A stretch of DNA of 64,000 nt from Candidatus Caldilinea saccharophila (lineage in GTDB: Bacteria; Chloroflexota; Anaerolineae; Caldilineales; Caldilineaceae), in contig JADJVW010000001.1 in the NCBI GenBank assembly GCA_016710365.1, forward strand, positions 1-64,000, in the 5' to 3' direction. Below the pieces are notes generated by a model. The model saw only the letters and a program-made list of their open reading frames with translations. It had not been told where the DNA came from and did no database searches. Within the stretch, counting starts at the first letter, position 1; each line of letters starts with the position of its first letter. Of this stretch, positions 30,022-38,902 are shown one piece after another. The translations under genes and the position numbers were made by a program.

Positions 30022-31005
30022 ATGCCTGTCAAGCGTTTCTGGCTCCTGGCGTTGGCCGTGTTTGCCGCCTTGGTGCTGACCGGTTGCGGCGCCCGCGCAG
30101 GTGCAGGCGACACTGCCGCGGCCGCGACTGACGCCGCGCTGGCCGTCGACTTGCCCGCCCTGACCATCGATTTCGATGCGGAGGGCGCGGCCAGTTTGGG
30201 CGGTATGCCGCTGGCCAGCTTTGGCGCGCTGCTGCCGGCCGGTCTTGCCGATCTCAAGCTAGACAAAGCCACGATCGATCAGTTGACAGCCGCCGACATT
30301 CAGCACATCCAAGTGACCACTGTGCCCAGCGGGCTCTTGATCCTTGTCAACGGCGAGCCGATCCCCTCGATGCGCTGGACTGATGAGCAATTGGCCAATC
30401 TCGGCGATGTCGTCGAATTGCTTGGCCCGGCCGTGCCGGCCGCGGTCAAGGCCGTCCTGCCGATTATCACCGATGTCGGGGTCGGGGTGGCGCTACGCTT
30501 CCCCGTCAGTCAGGGCGCCGCGATGATCCCCATGCAGGTGGCAGGCGATGCATCCGCCGCAGCGACCGCCAAAGCCGCGCAAGAAGCTTTCATGACAGAG
30601 ATCGGCGCCGCGCCGATTATCCGCATTCCGGTCGTCTACGACATTGACGGCAACTATACGGTCCAGGGCATCACCGACGCGGAGTGGCAGGCGCTGACGG
30701 GCGCGCCCTTTGGCCAGTTGAAATTAGACGCGGCGATGGTGAAAGACGCCGTGACCGCGGGCGTCACAAACGCCACGGTGCGCACTGACGCGGCAGGCAT
30801 TCATATTGCATTGAACGGCAAAGAGCTGCCAGTGCTGGGCTGGGCGGAAGGCGAACTCAACCACCTGGTCAAGCTTGCCGCCGGCGCCGGTCTGTTGGAG
30901 AGCACGGGTATGGACGCGGCCGCCATTACGCAATTGGTCGAAGCGCTGCTGCCGGCAATCCAGTCGAGCAACGTCGAGATCGATGTGACGTTCCCCACGG
31001 AATAA
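30022..31005 (+). CDS. lipoprotein with internally duplicated domain
   Basis: 327 residues. The ATG at 30022 has a strong AGGAGG eight bases upstream and a near-consensus promoter. Lipoprotein signal peptide VKRFWLLALAVFAALVLTGCG with lipobox LTGC. The mature part contains two related units of about 120 residues. Unit 1 (LDKATIDQLTAADIQHIQVT, ILVNGEPIPSMRWTDEQLANL, VKAVLPIITDVGVGVALRFP) lines up with unit 2 (LDAAMVKDAVTAGVTNATVR, IALNGKELPVLGWAEGELNHL, VEALLPAIQSSNVEIDVTFP). Function unknown; exposed at the outer face of the membrane. Confidence 0.85.
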   Translation: MPVKRFWLLALAVFAALVLTGCGARAGAGDTAAAATDAALAVDLPALTIDFDAEGAASLGGMPLASFGALLPAGLADLKLDKATIDQLTAADIQHIQVTTVPSGLLILVNGEPIPSMRWTDEQLANLGDVVELLGPAVPAAVKAVLPIITDVGVGVALRFPVSQGAAMIPMQVAGDASAAATAKAAQEAFMTEIGAAPIIRIPVVYDIDGNYTVQGITDAEWQALTGAPFGQLKLDAAMVKDAVTAGVTNATVRTDAAGIHIALNGKELPVLGWAEGELNHLVKLAAGAGLLESTGMDAAAITQLVEALLPAIQSSNVEIDVTFPTE

Positions 31006-31048
31006 AGTAATCGGCAAGGGCGATGGTGGGGAGCATCTTCACCATCGC

Positions 31049-31702
31049 CTACCTCCGCGCCGCGGCTCGCCCCAGGCTGCGGATCGTAGCAACCAACCCC
31101 GGCGCCTCGGAGGCGCGCAGAGCCGCGCCGCGCATGATAAGCTCGATGTGTACATCCTCGCGATCCGCCACTACGTTCACGCTGTGCAGAAGTGCGCCAA
31201 AGCGCGCCTGCAGGTCGATAAAAACATGTTCGAGCGCGGCTGTGTCGGCCCCGCGCACGGCATATTCGCTGTCGATCAGATCAGAACGTCGCTGCACCCA
31301 TAAAGAGACGCGCTCCCGACGCGCCAGTGCGCGCGCAGGGATGCGTCCGCGCGCCCAGAGCAGTTCGGCGGCTGGCCGGTCGGGCAGCCGCCCGCGGATG
31401 ATGAGTTCATCACTTCTGCCGCTCAGCGCACGCACGAGCAGGCCGATCGGATCGACAGTAGCGCCGCTGCGGTAAAACAACTGTAGCTGCGTAAAGGGAT
31501 CCGGCGCTGGCTCAAAGCGGGCGACAAAGCCACCCGCGGCTGGCGTGTGATCAAACATAAGCCGGCTGCGCGTGCTGTCGATAAAGCCCTGCGCCAGCCC
31601 TTGATTGCGCCGGCCGGTCTGCACGCGCGCGGCCACCCAGGCAATCATCAGCAACGCCAACAGTGAGGCGACGGTGGCGAGCAGCAGGCGATCAGTCATC
31701 AT
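31049..31702 (-). CDS. hypothetical membrane-anchored protein
   Basis: 217 residues, not recognised. One N-terminal membrane segment (RLLLATVASLLALLMIAWVAA) and a soluble alpha/beta domain rich in Arg (IRGRLPDRPAAELLWARGRIPARALARRERVSLW). It converges on the lipoprotein gene, 43 bp from its stop, and stands alone on the minus strand. ATG at 31702 is followed by a second ATG, so the true start could be one codon later. Confidence 0.6.
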   Translation of the reverse strand: MMTDRLLLATVASLLALLMIAWVAARVQTGRRNQGLAQGFIDSTRSRLMFDHTPAAGGFVARFEPAPDPFTQLQLFYRSGATVDPIGLLVRALSGRSDELIIRGRLPDRPAAELLWARGRIPARALARRERVSLWVQRRSDLIDSEYAVRGADTAALEHVFIDLQARFGALLHSVNVVADREDVHIELIMRGAALRASEAPGLVATIRSLGRAAARR

Positions 31703-31771
31703 GCGGGCGCCTCATTTGAACACAGGAATGCAGCGTGAACGTGTGCAACATACAGAAAGTGAACGTTGAAA

Positions 31772-32278
31772 ATGGCTGAGCAGTTCAAGAATACCGGGCA
31801 GTTCAAGAATAACGTTACTCGATTTCTCGATAGCAAGAAAGTTCGTTATCAAGTCTTCACCTACGACTACGCGGCCGGCGTGCATTCGGCGGTCGAGGTA
31901 GCCGCAGCAATTGGATTGCCGCCGGCGCAAGTCTACAAGACGTTGGTGGCGCTGACTGACGAACCACGCCGTAAACCGATGCTGGTCATCGTGCCCGGCC
32001 CAGAAACGCTTGACCTGCGTATTTTTGCCAAAGGCGCGCACGCCAAAAAGGTTAAAATGGCGACCCACGAGCAAGCGGAAGCGATGACTGGGTTACAAAC
32101 CGGCGGCATCAGTGCGCTGGCGCTGATCAACAAAGGGTTTGAGGTCTATCTCGACGACCGGGCGCAGGACTTTGACGCCATCGCCGTCAGCGCGGGGCAG
32201 CGCGGCGCCAACATCCTGCTCCCCGTGCAAGATTTGGTGCGCCTCGTCAACGCGCGCGTGGTGCGGCTTGTGGAGTAA
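31772..32278 (+). CDS. ybaK: YbaK/aminoacyl-tRNA deacylase (Cys-tRNA(Pro) deacylase)
   Basis: Hydrolyses mischarged Cys-tRNA(Pro) in the cytoplasm. Family landmarks: VTRFLDSKKVRYQVFTYDY at the N-terminus, AAAIGLPPAQVYKTLVAL with the conserved Lys, VIVPGPETLDLRIFAKGAHAKKVKMA, and GLQTGGISALAL, the GxxxGGxSP-like substrate loop, here with Ala instead of Pro. About 168 residues, typical. ATG at 31772 is preferred to the TTG two codons earlier. Monocistronic. Confidence 0.9.
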   Translation: MAEQFKNTGQFKNNVTRFLDSKKVRYQVFTYDYAAGVHSAVEVAAAIGLPPAQVYKTLVALTDEPRRKPMLVIVPGPETLDLRIFAKGAHAKKVKMATHEQAEAMTGLQTGGISALALINKGFEVYLDDRAQDFDAIAVSAGQRGANILLPVQDLVRLVNARVVRLVE

Positions 32279-32488
32279 TGCGTAATACGTAATACGTAAT
32301 GCGTCATGCGTCATGCAAGCGTCACGCATGACGTATGACGCACTACATATCTTCATATTTCCAACAGGATCGGAACAACGACGGAATAACTTGCCGGTTG
32401 AATGAGCAAAGAGCCTCGCCGGCCCCAGCCGGCTGCCTTGAAGTGCGCTAAAGCTAGAAAACCGTTCATCACACAGAGGAACTTGCCC

Positions 32489-33667
32489 ATGCCAGCCACC
32501 ATGGTGGAAAAAAACTCCGGTCTCAATTTCGATTTGACCGACGACCAAACGATGCTCCAGAATCTGGCGCGTGATTTTGCGCGCAAGGAGATTATCAACT
32601 CCGGCGCGGCCGAACACTACGACGTCTCCGGCGAATGGCCGTGGGAACTGTGGAAAAAAGCGCTCAAGATCGGACTGGTCAACCTGAACATTCCCGAAGA
32701 ATACGGCGGCGTTGGCGCCAATGTATTAGAAGAGTGCATCGTCGGTGAAGAACTGGCTTACGGATGCTCCGGCATTCAAACGGCCCTGATGCTCAACCAA
32801 CTGGCAGCCTTGCCGATGTTGATCGCGGCCAACGAGGAGCAGAAGCAGCGCTACTTCCCCAAACTCACAGAGGAAGGGAAGATCATAGCCTATTGCATGA
32901 CTGAGCCAGACGCCGGTTCCGACGTGGCGGGCATCAAGACGACGGCCATGCGCAAAGGCGATCGTTATGTCCTGAATGGAACCAAGACCTGGATCACCGA
33001 CGGCCCCGTCGCCAACTATTTCACCGTTTTCGCCAAGACCGACCCCGGCGGCCGGCATAAAGGCATGAGTTGCTTTATCGTCGAGCGAGACTGGAAAGGC
33101 GTGAGCACGAGCAAGCCTCTGGAAAAGCTGGGGCAGCACGCGGCGCAGGCTTGTCAGGTCTTCTTCGAGGATGTCGAAGTGCCGGCGGAGAACCTCCTGG
33201 CGCGTGAAGGCGACGGCTTTATGATCGGCATGAAGGTCTTCGACAAGAGTCGCCCACCGGTGGCGGCCGCGGCCACTGGCGTCGCCCGTCGCGCCCTGGA
33301 CGAGGCGGTGCGCTACGCCAACGAACGCCACGCCTTTGGCCAGCCGATCCATAACTTTCAGGGCGTCGGCTTCATGCTGGCTGACATGAAAATACGGGTC
33401 GAAGCCGCGCGCACCCTGACCTGGAAATCGGCGTGGCTGATCGATCATGGCCGACGCAACACGACGGAAGCCGCGGTCGCCAAATCCTACGCCGCGGACG
33501 CTGCTGTGCTCAACGCCGTGGACGCGGTGCAGGTTTTCGGCGGCAACGGCTACAGCCGGGAATATCCGGTCGAGAAGCTGATGCGAGACAGCAAGATCTA
33601 TCAGATCTACGAAGGAACTACGCAGATTCAGAAGGGCATTATTCTGCGCGAATTGTACAAGGGGTAA
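32489..33667 (+). CDS. acyl-CoA dehydrogenase
   Basis: FAD-dependent alpha,beta-dehydrogenation of acyl-CoA thioesters (fatty acid or branched-chain amino acid breakdown). ATG at 32489 has AGAGGA upstream. Landmarks: YCMTEPDAGSDVAGIKTTAM (first ACDH signature), TWITDGPVANYFTVFAKT (FAD strand), RHAFGQPIHNFQGVGFMLADM, VQVFGGNGYSREYPVEKLMRD and the catalytic Glu in IYEGTTQIQ, the short/medium-chain position. About 392 residues. No other beta-oxidation genes are adjacent, so substrate length is unresolved. Confidence 0.93.
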   Translation: MPATMVEKNSGLNFDLTDDQTMLQNLARDFARKEIINSGAAEHYDVSGEWPWELWKKALKIGLVNLNIPEEYGGVGANVLEECIVGEELAYGCSGIQTALMLNQLAALPMLIAANEEQKQRYFPKLTEEGKIIAYCMTEPDAGSDVAGIKTTAMRKGDRYVLNGTKTWITDGPVANYFTVFAKTDPGGRHKGMSCFIVERDWKGVSTSKPLEKLGQHAAQACQVFFEDVEVPAENLLAREGDGFMIGMKVFDKSRPPVAAAATGVARRALDEAVRYANERHAFGQPIHNFQGVGFMLADMKIRVEAARTLTWKSAWLIDHGRRNTTEAAVAKSYAADAAVLNAVDAVQVFGGNGYSREYPVEKLMRDSKIYQIYEGTTQIQKGIILRELYKG

Positions 33668-33710
33668 AGTTTCATCCTGGCTTGCGGACGGGACGTCCGC
33701 AAGCCAAGGG

Positions 33711-35189
33711 CTAAGGCTTGACGGCTTTCACATAGATCAGCCGCTGGTCGAAGTGTAGCTTGTTGGCTTGCCGCCGGGCGTGCAGTCCGGCGGCATCTGT
33801 TTCCAGACCTGCCTCGACCATTTCCTTCACCACTGTGCGCCCACCCGCGTCCGTCTGCATATCGCCAAGCCATTCTTCGAGCTCGCGATCAAAGATTGCC
33901 GTCTGCTCCGCCTCAATGGCAAAGCCCGCGCCGATCACCAATTTGCGAATCTGCTCTGCTCCAAACACACCGATGTGGCTCGGATTTCGTTTTTCCTCAA
34001 TGGCGTTCTGCGTGGCGCGCTTGACCGGATCGTCAGCGCTCAGCAGATCGGCCACGATCAGGACGCCATTGTGCTTTAACAAACGCGCCAGCTCGGCCAG
34101 GATGATCTGTGGCTTGTGGCTGTGATGCAACACGAGCCGGCAGAAAATGGCGTCGAAGCGTTCGTCACGGAAGGGCAAGGCATGAGCAGGCGCCAGGCGA
34201 AAACTCACCCGCTTGGCGCCTGCTGATCTGGTGCTCAGACGCAGCAACTCGGCGGCCTCCAGCATGGCCGGGCTGATGTCGATGCCCACTACCTCGCGTG
34301 CGCCTTCTTCGGCCAGCCACATGGCAAGTTGCCCAGTTCCTGTCCCAACATCGAGCACACTCAGATCTTTCGGAATCTGAGCAAATTTGAGCAAATGTTG
34401 CAGGCGCTGGAGACGCTTTGCATTCGCCTGTTCATCGCCGCGCGGCGGAATGCGGGCATACGTCGCCACCACCTGGGCGACATCTTTGGCGATCTCGCCG
34501 CCGGTTTCCGCCTCGCTGTCGCTGGCGCGCTGGCGCGGCGCCGGCACGCTGCCCATCGGTAGATGCTCGCAACGATTTGCAAAAAGCAACATCCACGCGC
34601 CATCTTGCCGGCGCAATTCCGTGAGCGCCGTGTGATTCACCCCCAATGCCAACGCGTGCCCGCCGGCAAAATGACGCACCGCAGTCGCCACCCCGTTGCC
34701 GCTCAGCACGACTGCAATGGTCTTGCCCCAGTTTGCCAGAACAATTGCGTTGAGCGCCTCGGCCAGCCCGTACAAATAAACGCCGTAAGGAGAAGCCGGA
34801 TCAATGGATGGCTGCGACGTGAAGTGTTCGATGGAGCGCTCGTTGCGATCCCACGCGTCCGGCAGCGTCAAATCCGGCGGGAAACGACCCGGCAGGCGAT
34901 CGTCCACCGTGACCGGCATGCCCAGCGTCTGGCCGAGCCGTTGCGCGGTCAATCGGCTCTGCAACAGGGGCGCCGAATAGAGCACATCGATCGCTTCATG
35001 CGTCGCCAACCACTGCGCCAGTTGGCTGGTCTGCTCCCACCCAAACGCGGTCAAGCCACTATCCGCAGCCGGCTCAGCGCGCTGCAACAGCTCGGTGTAG
35101 CGATTCTGCATACCTTCGGCATGGCAGATCAGCAGGAGGCGCACCTCCGGCAACGACGATGAAAGATGGTCAATTGAAAGGAACGCCAT
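33711..35189 (-). CDS. degenerate histidine phosphatase fused to SAM methyltransferase
   Basis: 492 residues. Residues 1-215 resemble the phosphoglycerate-mutase/histidine-phosphatase fold (VRLLLICHAEGMQN, YSAPLLQSRLTAQRLGQTLGM, IAVVLSGNGVATAVRHF). The usual RHG is CHA, keeping the nucleophilic His, and the second His is replaced by Asn (SGNGV). Residues 240-492 are a class I methyltransferase: motif I VLDVGTGTGQLAMWLAEEG, then VVGIDISPAMLEAA, LPFRDERFDAIFCRLVLHH and VLIVADLL. The fusion is unusual; the first domain may bind rather than hydrolyse phosphate. Substrate unknown. No frameshift at the junction. Confidence 0.8.
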   Translation of the reverse strand: MAFLSIDHLSSSLPEVRLLLICHAEGMQNRYTELLQRAEPAADSGLTAFGWEQTSQLAQWLATHEAIDVLYSAPLLQSRLTAQRLGQTLGMPVTVDDRLPGRFPPDLTLPDAWDRNERSIEHFTSQPSIDPASPYGVYLYGLAEALNAIVLANWGKTIAVVLSGNGVATAVRHFAGGHALALGVNHTALTELRRQDGAWMLLFANRCEHLPMGSVPAPRQRASDSEAETGGEIAKDVAQVVATYARIPPRGDEQANAKRLQRLQHLLKFAQIPKDLSVLDVGTGTGQLAMWLAEEGAREVVGIDISPAMLEAAELLRLSTRSAGAKRVSFRLAPAHALPFRDERFDAIFCRLVLHHSHKPQIILAELARLLKHNGVLIVADLLSADDPVKRATQNAIEEKRNPSHIGVFGAEQIRKLVIGAGFAIEAEQTAIFDRELEEWLGDMQTDAGGRTVVKEMVEAGLETDAAGLHARRQANKLHFDQRLIYVKAVKP

Positions 35190-35320
35190 AGACGATGCTG
35201 GCAGTTTGTCCTCCGCGTTCTAGTAAATTGAGGTGACTCAAGATAGATGAATGACGAGAATCATCATGCGGCGGCCGGGGAGCCACCCATTCGACCAAAC
35301 GTTTGCGCCAATGCGTCCGG

Positions 35321-35755
35321 TCACGATTCAGCGTTCTGTTGCAAGGTGCGCAGCGTCGCCTGGCGCAACGCCTCACGCTCTTTCTGAAGTTTTTCGGTGG
35401 CATCTTTGAATGCGTGCACCGCGGCAGGATAATGATCGACCCGCTTGTTGTTGCCAGGGGGAGCGTCGAAGATCAGCCGCTCCACGATACGATCGCCGAT
35501 CAAATGCGTTGCCACGATTTCGTCAACATCCTCAGCCTGCACATTGCTGTACCAGACGGCCTCGGGATAGACGACCAAAATCGGCCCATGACCACATTGG
35601 TTGAGACAACCGGCGCGATTGACGCGAATTTCCTCGTTGAGACCGTAGGCGCCGACTTGACGCTTCATCCGCTCGAAGATCGTCTCGGTGTCGCCATCAA
35701 AACCGCAATATGGCCCTTGGGTGCAGATAAAGACATGCTTTTTGAACTGTGACAT
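35321..35755 (-). CDS. (2Fe-2S) thioredoxin-like ferredoxin
   Basis: 144 residues. The thioredoxin-fold 2Fe-2S ferredoxin signature is complete: HVFICTQGPYCGFDG (two Cys, the first an iron ligand) and NRAGCLNQCGHGPILVVYPE (two Cys). It is followed by WYSNVQAEDVDEIVATHL. This family transfers electrons to NADH dehydrogenase-like or other oxidoreductases. The C-terminal 35 residues are helical and charged (ATEKLQKEREALRQATLRTL). No partner redox enzyme is next to it. Confidence 0.9.
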   Translation of the reverse strand: MSQFKKHVFICTQGPYCGFDGDTETIFERMKRQVGAYGLNEEIRVNRAGCLNQCGHGPILVVYPEAVWYSNVQAEDVDEIVATHLIGDRIVERLIFDAPPGNNKRVDHYPAAVHAFKDATEKLQKEREALRQATLRTLQQNAES

Positions 35756-35828
35756 AGCACGATCATACCAAAGGGCTGACGACTCGCAAAACTTTCCGAT
35801 TTGTCGGGGCGCGTTTTGCTAAGAGCGT

Positions 35829-35956
35829 GTTTGAAAAGTAACCACGAAGACGCGAAGTTCACAAAGCGGCGCAAAGAAACCCTGGAAGCCGTCTCTGTGA
35901 TTCTCCTCTTCGCGCCCCTTTGCGCCCTTGTGGCTGCGTGGTGGGGCTTTTCAAAC
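35829..35956. repeat. 128-bp palindromic (MITE-like) element
   Basis: Terminal inverted repeat GTTTGAAAAG / CTTTTCAAAC. Inside it, CCACGAAGACGCGAAG pairs imperfectly with the right-hand GCGTGG strings. The interior is rich in CGCAAAG/CTTTGCG strings also seen near 6000, 17450, 22085 and 37755. No gene inside. Confidence 0.75.
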
Positions 35957-36048
35957 AGTTTCTAAGATATGTTTTAGGAGAGAGGTGCGCGTGGTGTATG
36001 CTTTGCAGTGCACACCGACAAACGCAAGCGCACCAGGAGGACATCATT

Positions 36049-37707
36049 ATGCCGCCACGCACCATCCGCGCGCCGCGCGGGACACAGCTTACCTGCAAGA
36101 ACTGGTTGATCGAAGCGCCCTATCGCATGTTGCAGAACAACCTTGACCCCGATGTCGCCTTTGATCCCGATCACTTGATCGTGTACGGCGGACGCGGACG
36201 CGCCGCCCGCAACTGGGAGTGTCTGGACGCAATTCTGCACAGCCTCGAACAACTGGCGCCCGACGAGACGCTGCTCGTGCAGTCAGGCAAGCCAGTGGCG
36301 GTCTTCCGCACGCACGAGGACGCGCCGCGCGTGCTGCTGGCCAACTCTAACATTGTGCCGGCGTGGGCCACGCAGGAGAACTTCGAGCAGTGGGAACGCG
36401 ACGGTCTGATCATGTACGGGCAGATGACCGCGGGCAGTTGGATCTATATCGGCACGCAAGGCATCCTGCAGGGCACCTACGAGACGCTCGCTTCGCTGGC
36501 GCGGCAGCACGGCTGGGGGTCGCTGCGCGGCAAACTCGTCGTCACCGCCGGCCTCGGCGAGATGGGCGGCGCGCAGCCGCTGGCGATCACGATGAACGAA
36601 GGCGTCGGCCTGCTCGTCGAGGTCGACCGCTGGCGCGCCGAGCGCCGTCTCAACCTGCGCCAACTTGACGCCATCACCGACAACCTCGAAGAGGCGATGA
36701 CCTGGGTGGAGGAAGCGCGCCGCGCGGGCCGGCCGCGCTCCATCGGCTTGATCGGCAACGCCGCCGAAGTGTTGCCAGAGTTAGTGGCGCGCGGCGTGCA
36801 ACCCGATGTCGTGACGGATCAGACCTCGGCGCACGACCCGCTGTACGGCTATATTCCAGTCGGTATGTCGCTGGCGCAGGCCGCGGAGCTGCGTGCACGC
36901 GACCCGCAAAGTTATGTCCAACGCTCGCTCGACTCGATGACGCGCCACGTTCAGGCCATGCTCGACTGGCAGGCGCGCGGCGCAGTTGTCTTCGATTACG
37001 GCAACAATTTACGCCAACGCGCCTACGACAACGGTCTGCACGAAGCCTTCAGCTATCCCGGCTTTGTGCCGGCCTACATTCGCCCGCTCTTCTGCGCGGG
37101 CAAAGGCCCCTTCCGCTGGGTGGCGCTTTCCGGCGACCCGGAAGATATCTACGCCACGGATCGGGCGATCCTGGAGCTGTTTCCAGAAGACGCGTCGCTG
37201 GCGCGCTGGATCAAGCTGGCGCAGAAAGAGATCGAGTTTCAGGGGCTGCCCGCGCGCATCTGCTGGCTGGGCTACGGCGAGCGCGCCCGCGCCGGGCTGA
37301 AGTTCAACGACATGGTGGCGAGCGGGCAGGTCAAGGCCCCGATCGTGATCGGCCGCGACCATCTTGACAGCGGTTCGGTCGCCAGCCCCAACCGGGAGAC
37401 GGAAGGCATGCGCGACGGCTCCGACGCCATTGCCGACTGGCCGCTGCTCAACGCGCTGGTCAATGCAGTCAACGGCGCCACGTGGGTCAGCATCCATCAT
37501 GGCGGCGGCGTGGGCATCGGCTACAGCATCCACGCCGGGCAGGTGATCGTCGCCGACGGCAGCGAGGCCGCGGCGCGACGGCTGGCGCGCGTCCTCACCA
37601 GCGATCCAGGCATGGGCGTCGCACGCCACGCCGATGCTGGCTATCCCGACGCGATCGAGTTTGCACGCACGCACGGCGTCAAGCTGCCGATGATCAACGC
37701 CGAGTGA
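36049..37707 (+). CDS. hutU: urocanate hydratase
   Basis: Converts urocanate to imidazolone propionate in histidine breakdown, with tightly bound NAD+. 552 residues, the usual length. ATG at 36049 has CAGGAGG upstream. Landmarks: IVYGGRGRAARNWECLDAIL, GQMTAGSWIYIGTQGILQGTYET, the NAD-binding loop VVTAGLGEMGGAQP, DQTSAHDPLYGYIP, and the active-site region GRDHLDSGSVASPNRETEGMRDGSDA. No hutH or hutI lies nearby, so the pathway is dispersed. Confidence 0.97.
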   Translation: MPPRTIRAPRGTQLTCKNWLIEAPYRMLQNNLDPDVAFDPDHLIVYGGRGRAARNWECLDAILHSLEQLAPDETLLVQSGKPVAVFRTHEDAPRVLLANSNIVPAWATQENFEQWERDGLIMYGQMTAGSWIYIGTQGILQGTYETLASLARQHGWGSLRGKLVVTAGLGEMGGAQPLAITMNEGVGLLVEVDRWRAERRLNLRQLDAITDNLEEAMTWVEEARRAGRPRSIGLIGNAAEVLPELVARGVQPDVVTDQTSAHDPLYGYIPVGMSLAQAAELRARDPQSYVQRSLDSMTRHVQAMLDWQARGAVVFDYGNNLRQRAYDNGLHEAFSYPGFVPAYIRPLFCAGKGPFRWVALSGDPEDIYATDRAILELFPEDASLARWIKLAQKEIEFQGLPARICWLGYGERARAGLKFNDMVASGQVKAPIVIGRDHLDSGSVASPNRETEGMRDGSDAIADWPLLNALVNAVNGATWVSIHHGGGVGIGYSIHAGQVIVADGSEAAARRLARVLTSDPGMGVARHADAGYPDAIEFARTHGVKLPMINAE

Positions 37708-37840
37708 GGCGCAGGCGCGCTTTGCTGTGGAAGCTGGTTGAGGAATTTGTCCTTTTGACGCGGAGACGCAGAGCGGCAGAGGTGCGCAGAGGAAAAGTAA
37801 TGACCCTTTGTGTTGCACCAACGACCTTGTCACACTGGTA

Positions 37841-37906
37841 GTAGGTCGGGCTAGTAGCCCGACGTGTTTCACTAACAACCTGCGTCACGCTGGTAGCGTG
37901 ACCTAC
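37841..37906. repeat. two tandem REP-like hairpins
   Basis: GTAGGTCGGGCTAGTAGCCC (37841 onward, hairpin to 37863) and GTCACGCTGGTAGCGTGACC (37884 onward, to 37906). Each is self-complementary, and the first belongs to the family at 10441-10531. They are embedded in the 374-bp gap after hutU. That gap also has a GACGCGGAGACGCAGAG repeat string near 37755 and no gene. Confidence 0.8.
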
Positions 37907-38081
37907 GAAATGGCGGCAATCAAAACAAGCTCATCGGGTAGGTCGGGCCGCTGGCGGGAGAGGAGCTTTATGCTGTGCGAATCAGGTTTCCGCAAACCGC
38001 GCTCTTTGCTATACTGGGAGCGCGCGATGACTGTGCTTGTCTGCATGGTGCAGCGCCAGTGCATTGCGCAGGGAGATACTC

Positions 38082-38696
38082 ATGATCGAGATAAAATCGA
38101 CGCCTGCCGTCCCCACGACAGAGCCTGAACCAGCCTGGGAAGTGGCGCTGCTCTTTCCCGCTCAGGGCGCCTGGAGCGAGGAAGAGTATCTCCATTTGGA
38201 CACCAATCACCTGGTCGAATTTTCCCACGGTCATATTGAGGTGCTGTCCATGCCAAGCGACAAACATCAGGCCATCGTCGGTTTTCTTTTTGTACTTCTA
38301 CTGCATTTGGCACGACAGACAGGCGGCACGGCGCGAGTTGCCCCGTTGCGCCTTCGGTTGCGACCAGGCAAAATCCGCGAACCGGATCTGGTCTTTGTAG
38401 CATCAGCGCTCGACCCGCGCCGCCAAGCACAATTCTGGACCGGCGCCGACCTAGTGATCGAGGTCGTCTCGCCGGATGACCCGCAGCGTGACCTGGTGAC
38501 CAAGCGCGCCGAATACGCACAGGCCGGCATCCCCGAATACTGGATCGTCGATCCGCAAACGGAGACCATCACGGTGTTGCGGCTCCAGGATGCCGCCTAC
38601 GCAGAGCATGGGGTCTTTGGCCGCGGCGCCGTGGCGACCTCTGCCTATTATCCCGACCTTCAGGCCGCCGTAAACGATGTGCTCGATGCGCCGTAA
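38082..38696 (+). CDS. Uma2 family (PD-(D/E)XK) putative endonuclease
   Basis: 204 residues of the DUF820/Uma2 fold. N-terminal WSEEEYLHLDTNHLVEFSHGHIEVLSMPS, then the catalytic core IREPDLVFVA (Asp) and DLVIEVVSPDD (Glu plus the downstream basic KRAEYAQAGIPEYWIVDP). These form the PD-(D/E)XK motif. The ATG at 38082 has GGGAGA upstream. These proteins are highly multiplied in Chloroflexota and Cyanobacteria, often near repeats, as here. Real function is unknown; nuclease activity is a fold prediction. Confidence 0.88.
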   Translation: MIEIKSTPAVPTTEPEPAWEVALLFPAQGAWSEEEYLHLDTNHLVEFSHGHIEVLSMPSDKHQAIVGFLFVLLLHLARQTGGTARVAPLRLRLRPGKIREPDLVFVASALDPRRQAQFWTGADLVIEVVSPDDPQRDLVTKRAEYAQAGIPEYWIVDPQTETITVLRLQDAAYAEHGVFGRGAVATSAYYPDLQAAVNDVLDAP

Positions 38697-38789
38697 AGCA
38701 CTGCTTCCCTGCTAAGAGTCTCTTGCGTTAAGCGTAGCCATTTTGCGTAGATTACGTTGCCAGCGTCACACGGGACGTTGACTCACTAT

Positions 38790-38812
38790 GTCGGGCTACC
38801 AGCCCGACCTAC
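38790..38812. repeat. REP-like hairpin, GTAGGTCGGGCT family
   Basis: Single arm copy (GTCGGGCTACCAGCCCGACC at its left), the same unit as at 10441-10463, upstream of the amidohydrolase gene. Confidence 0.8.
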
Positions 38813-38902
38813 GCATCTTTGGAAGATAGCGATGATTTTGCCAAGATAGCCACTGGAAGCCACCTACATACACTATCCATCCCATCAAGGAGCCTGCCCA
38901 TC

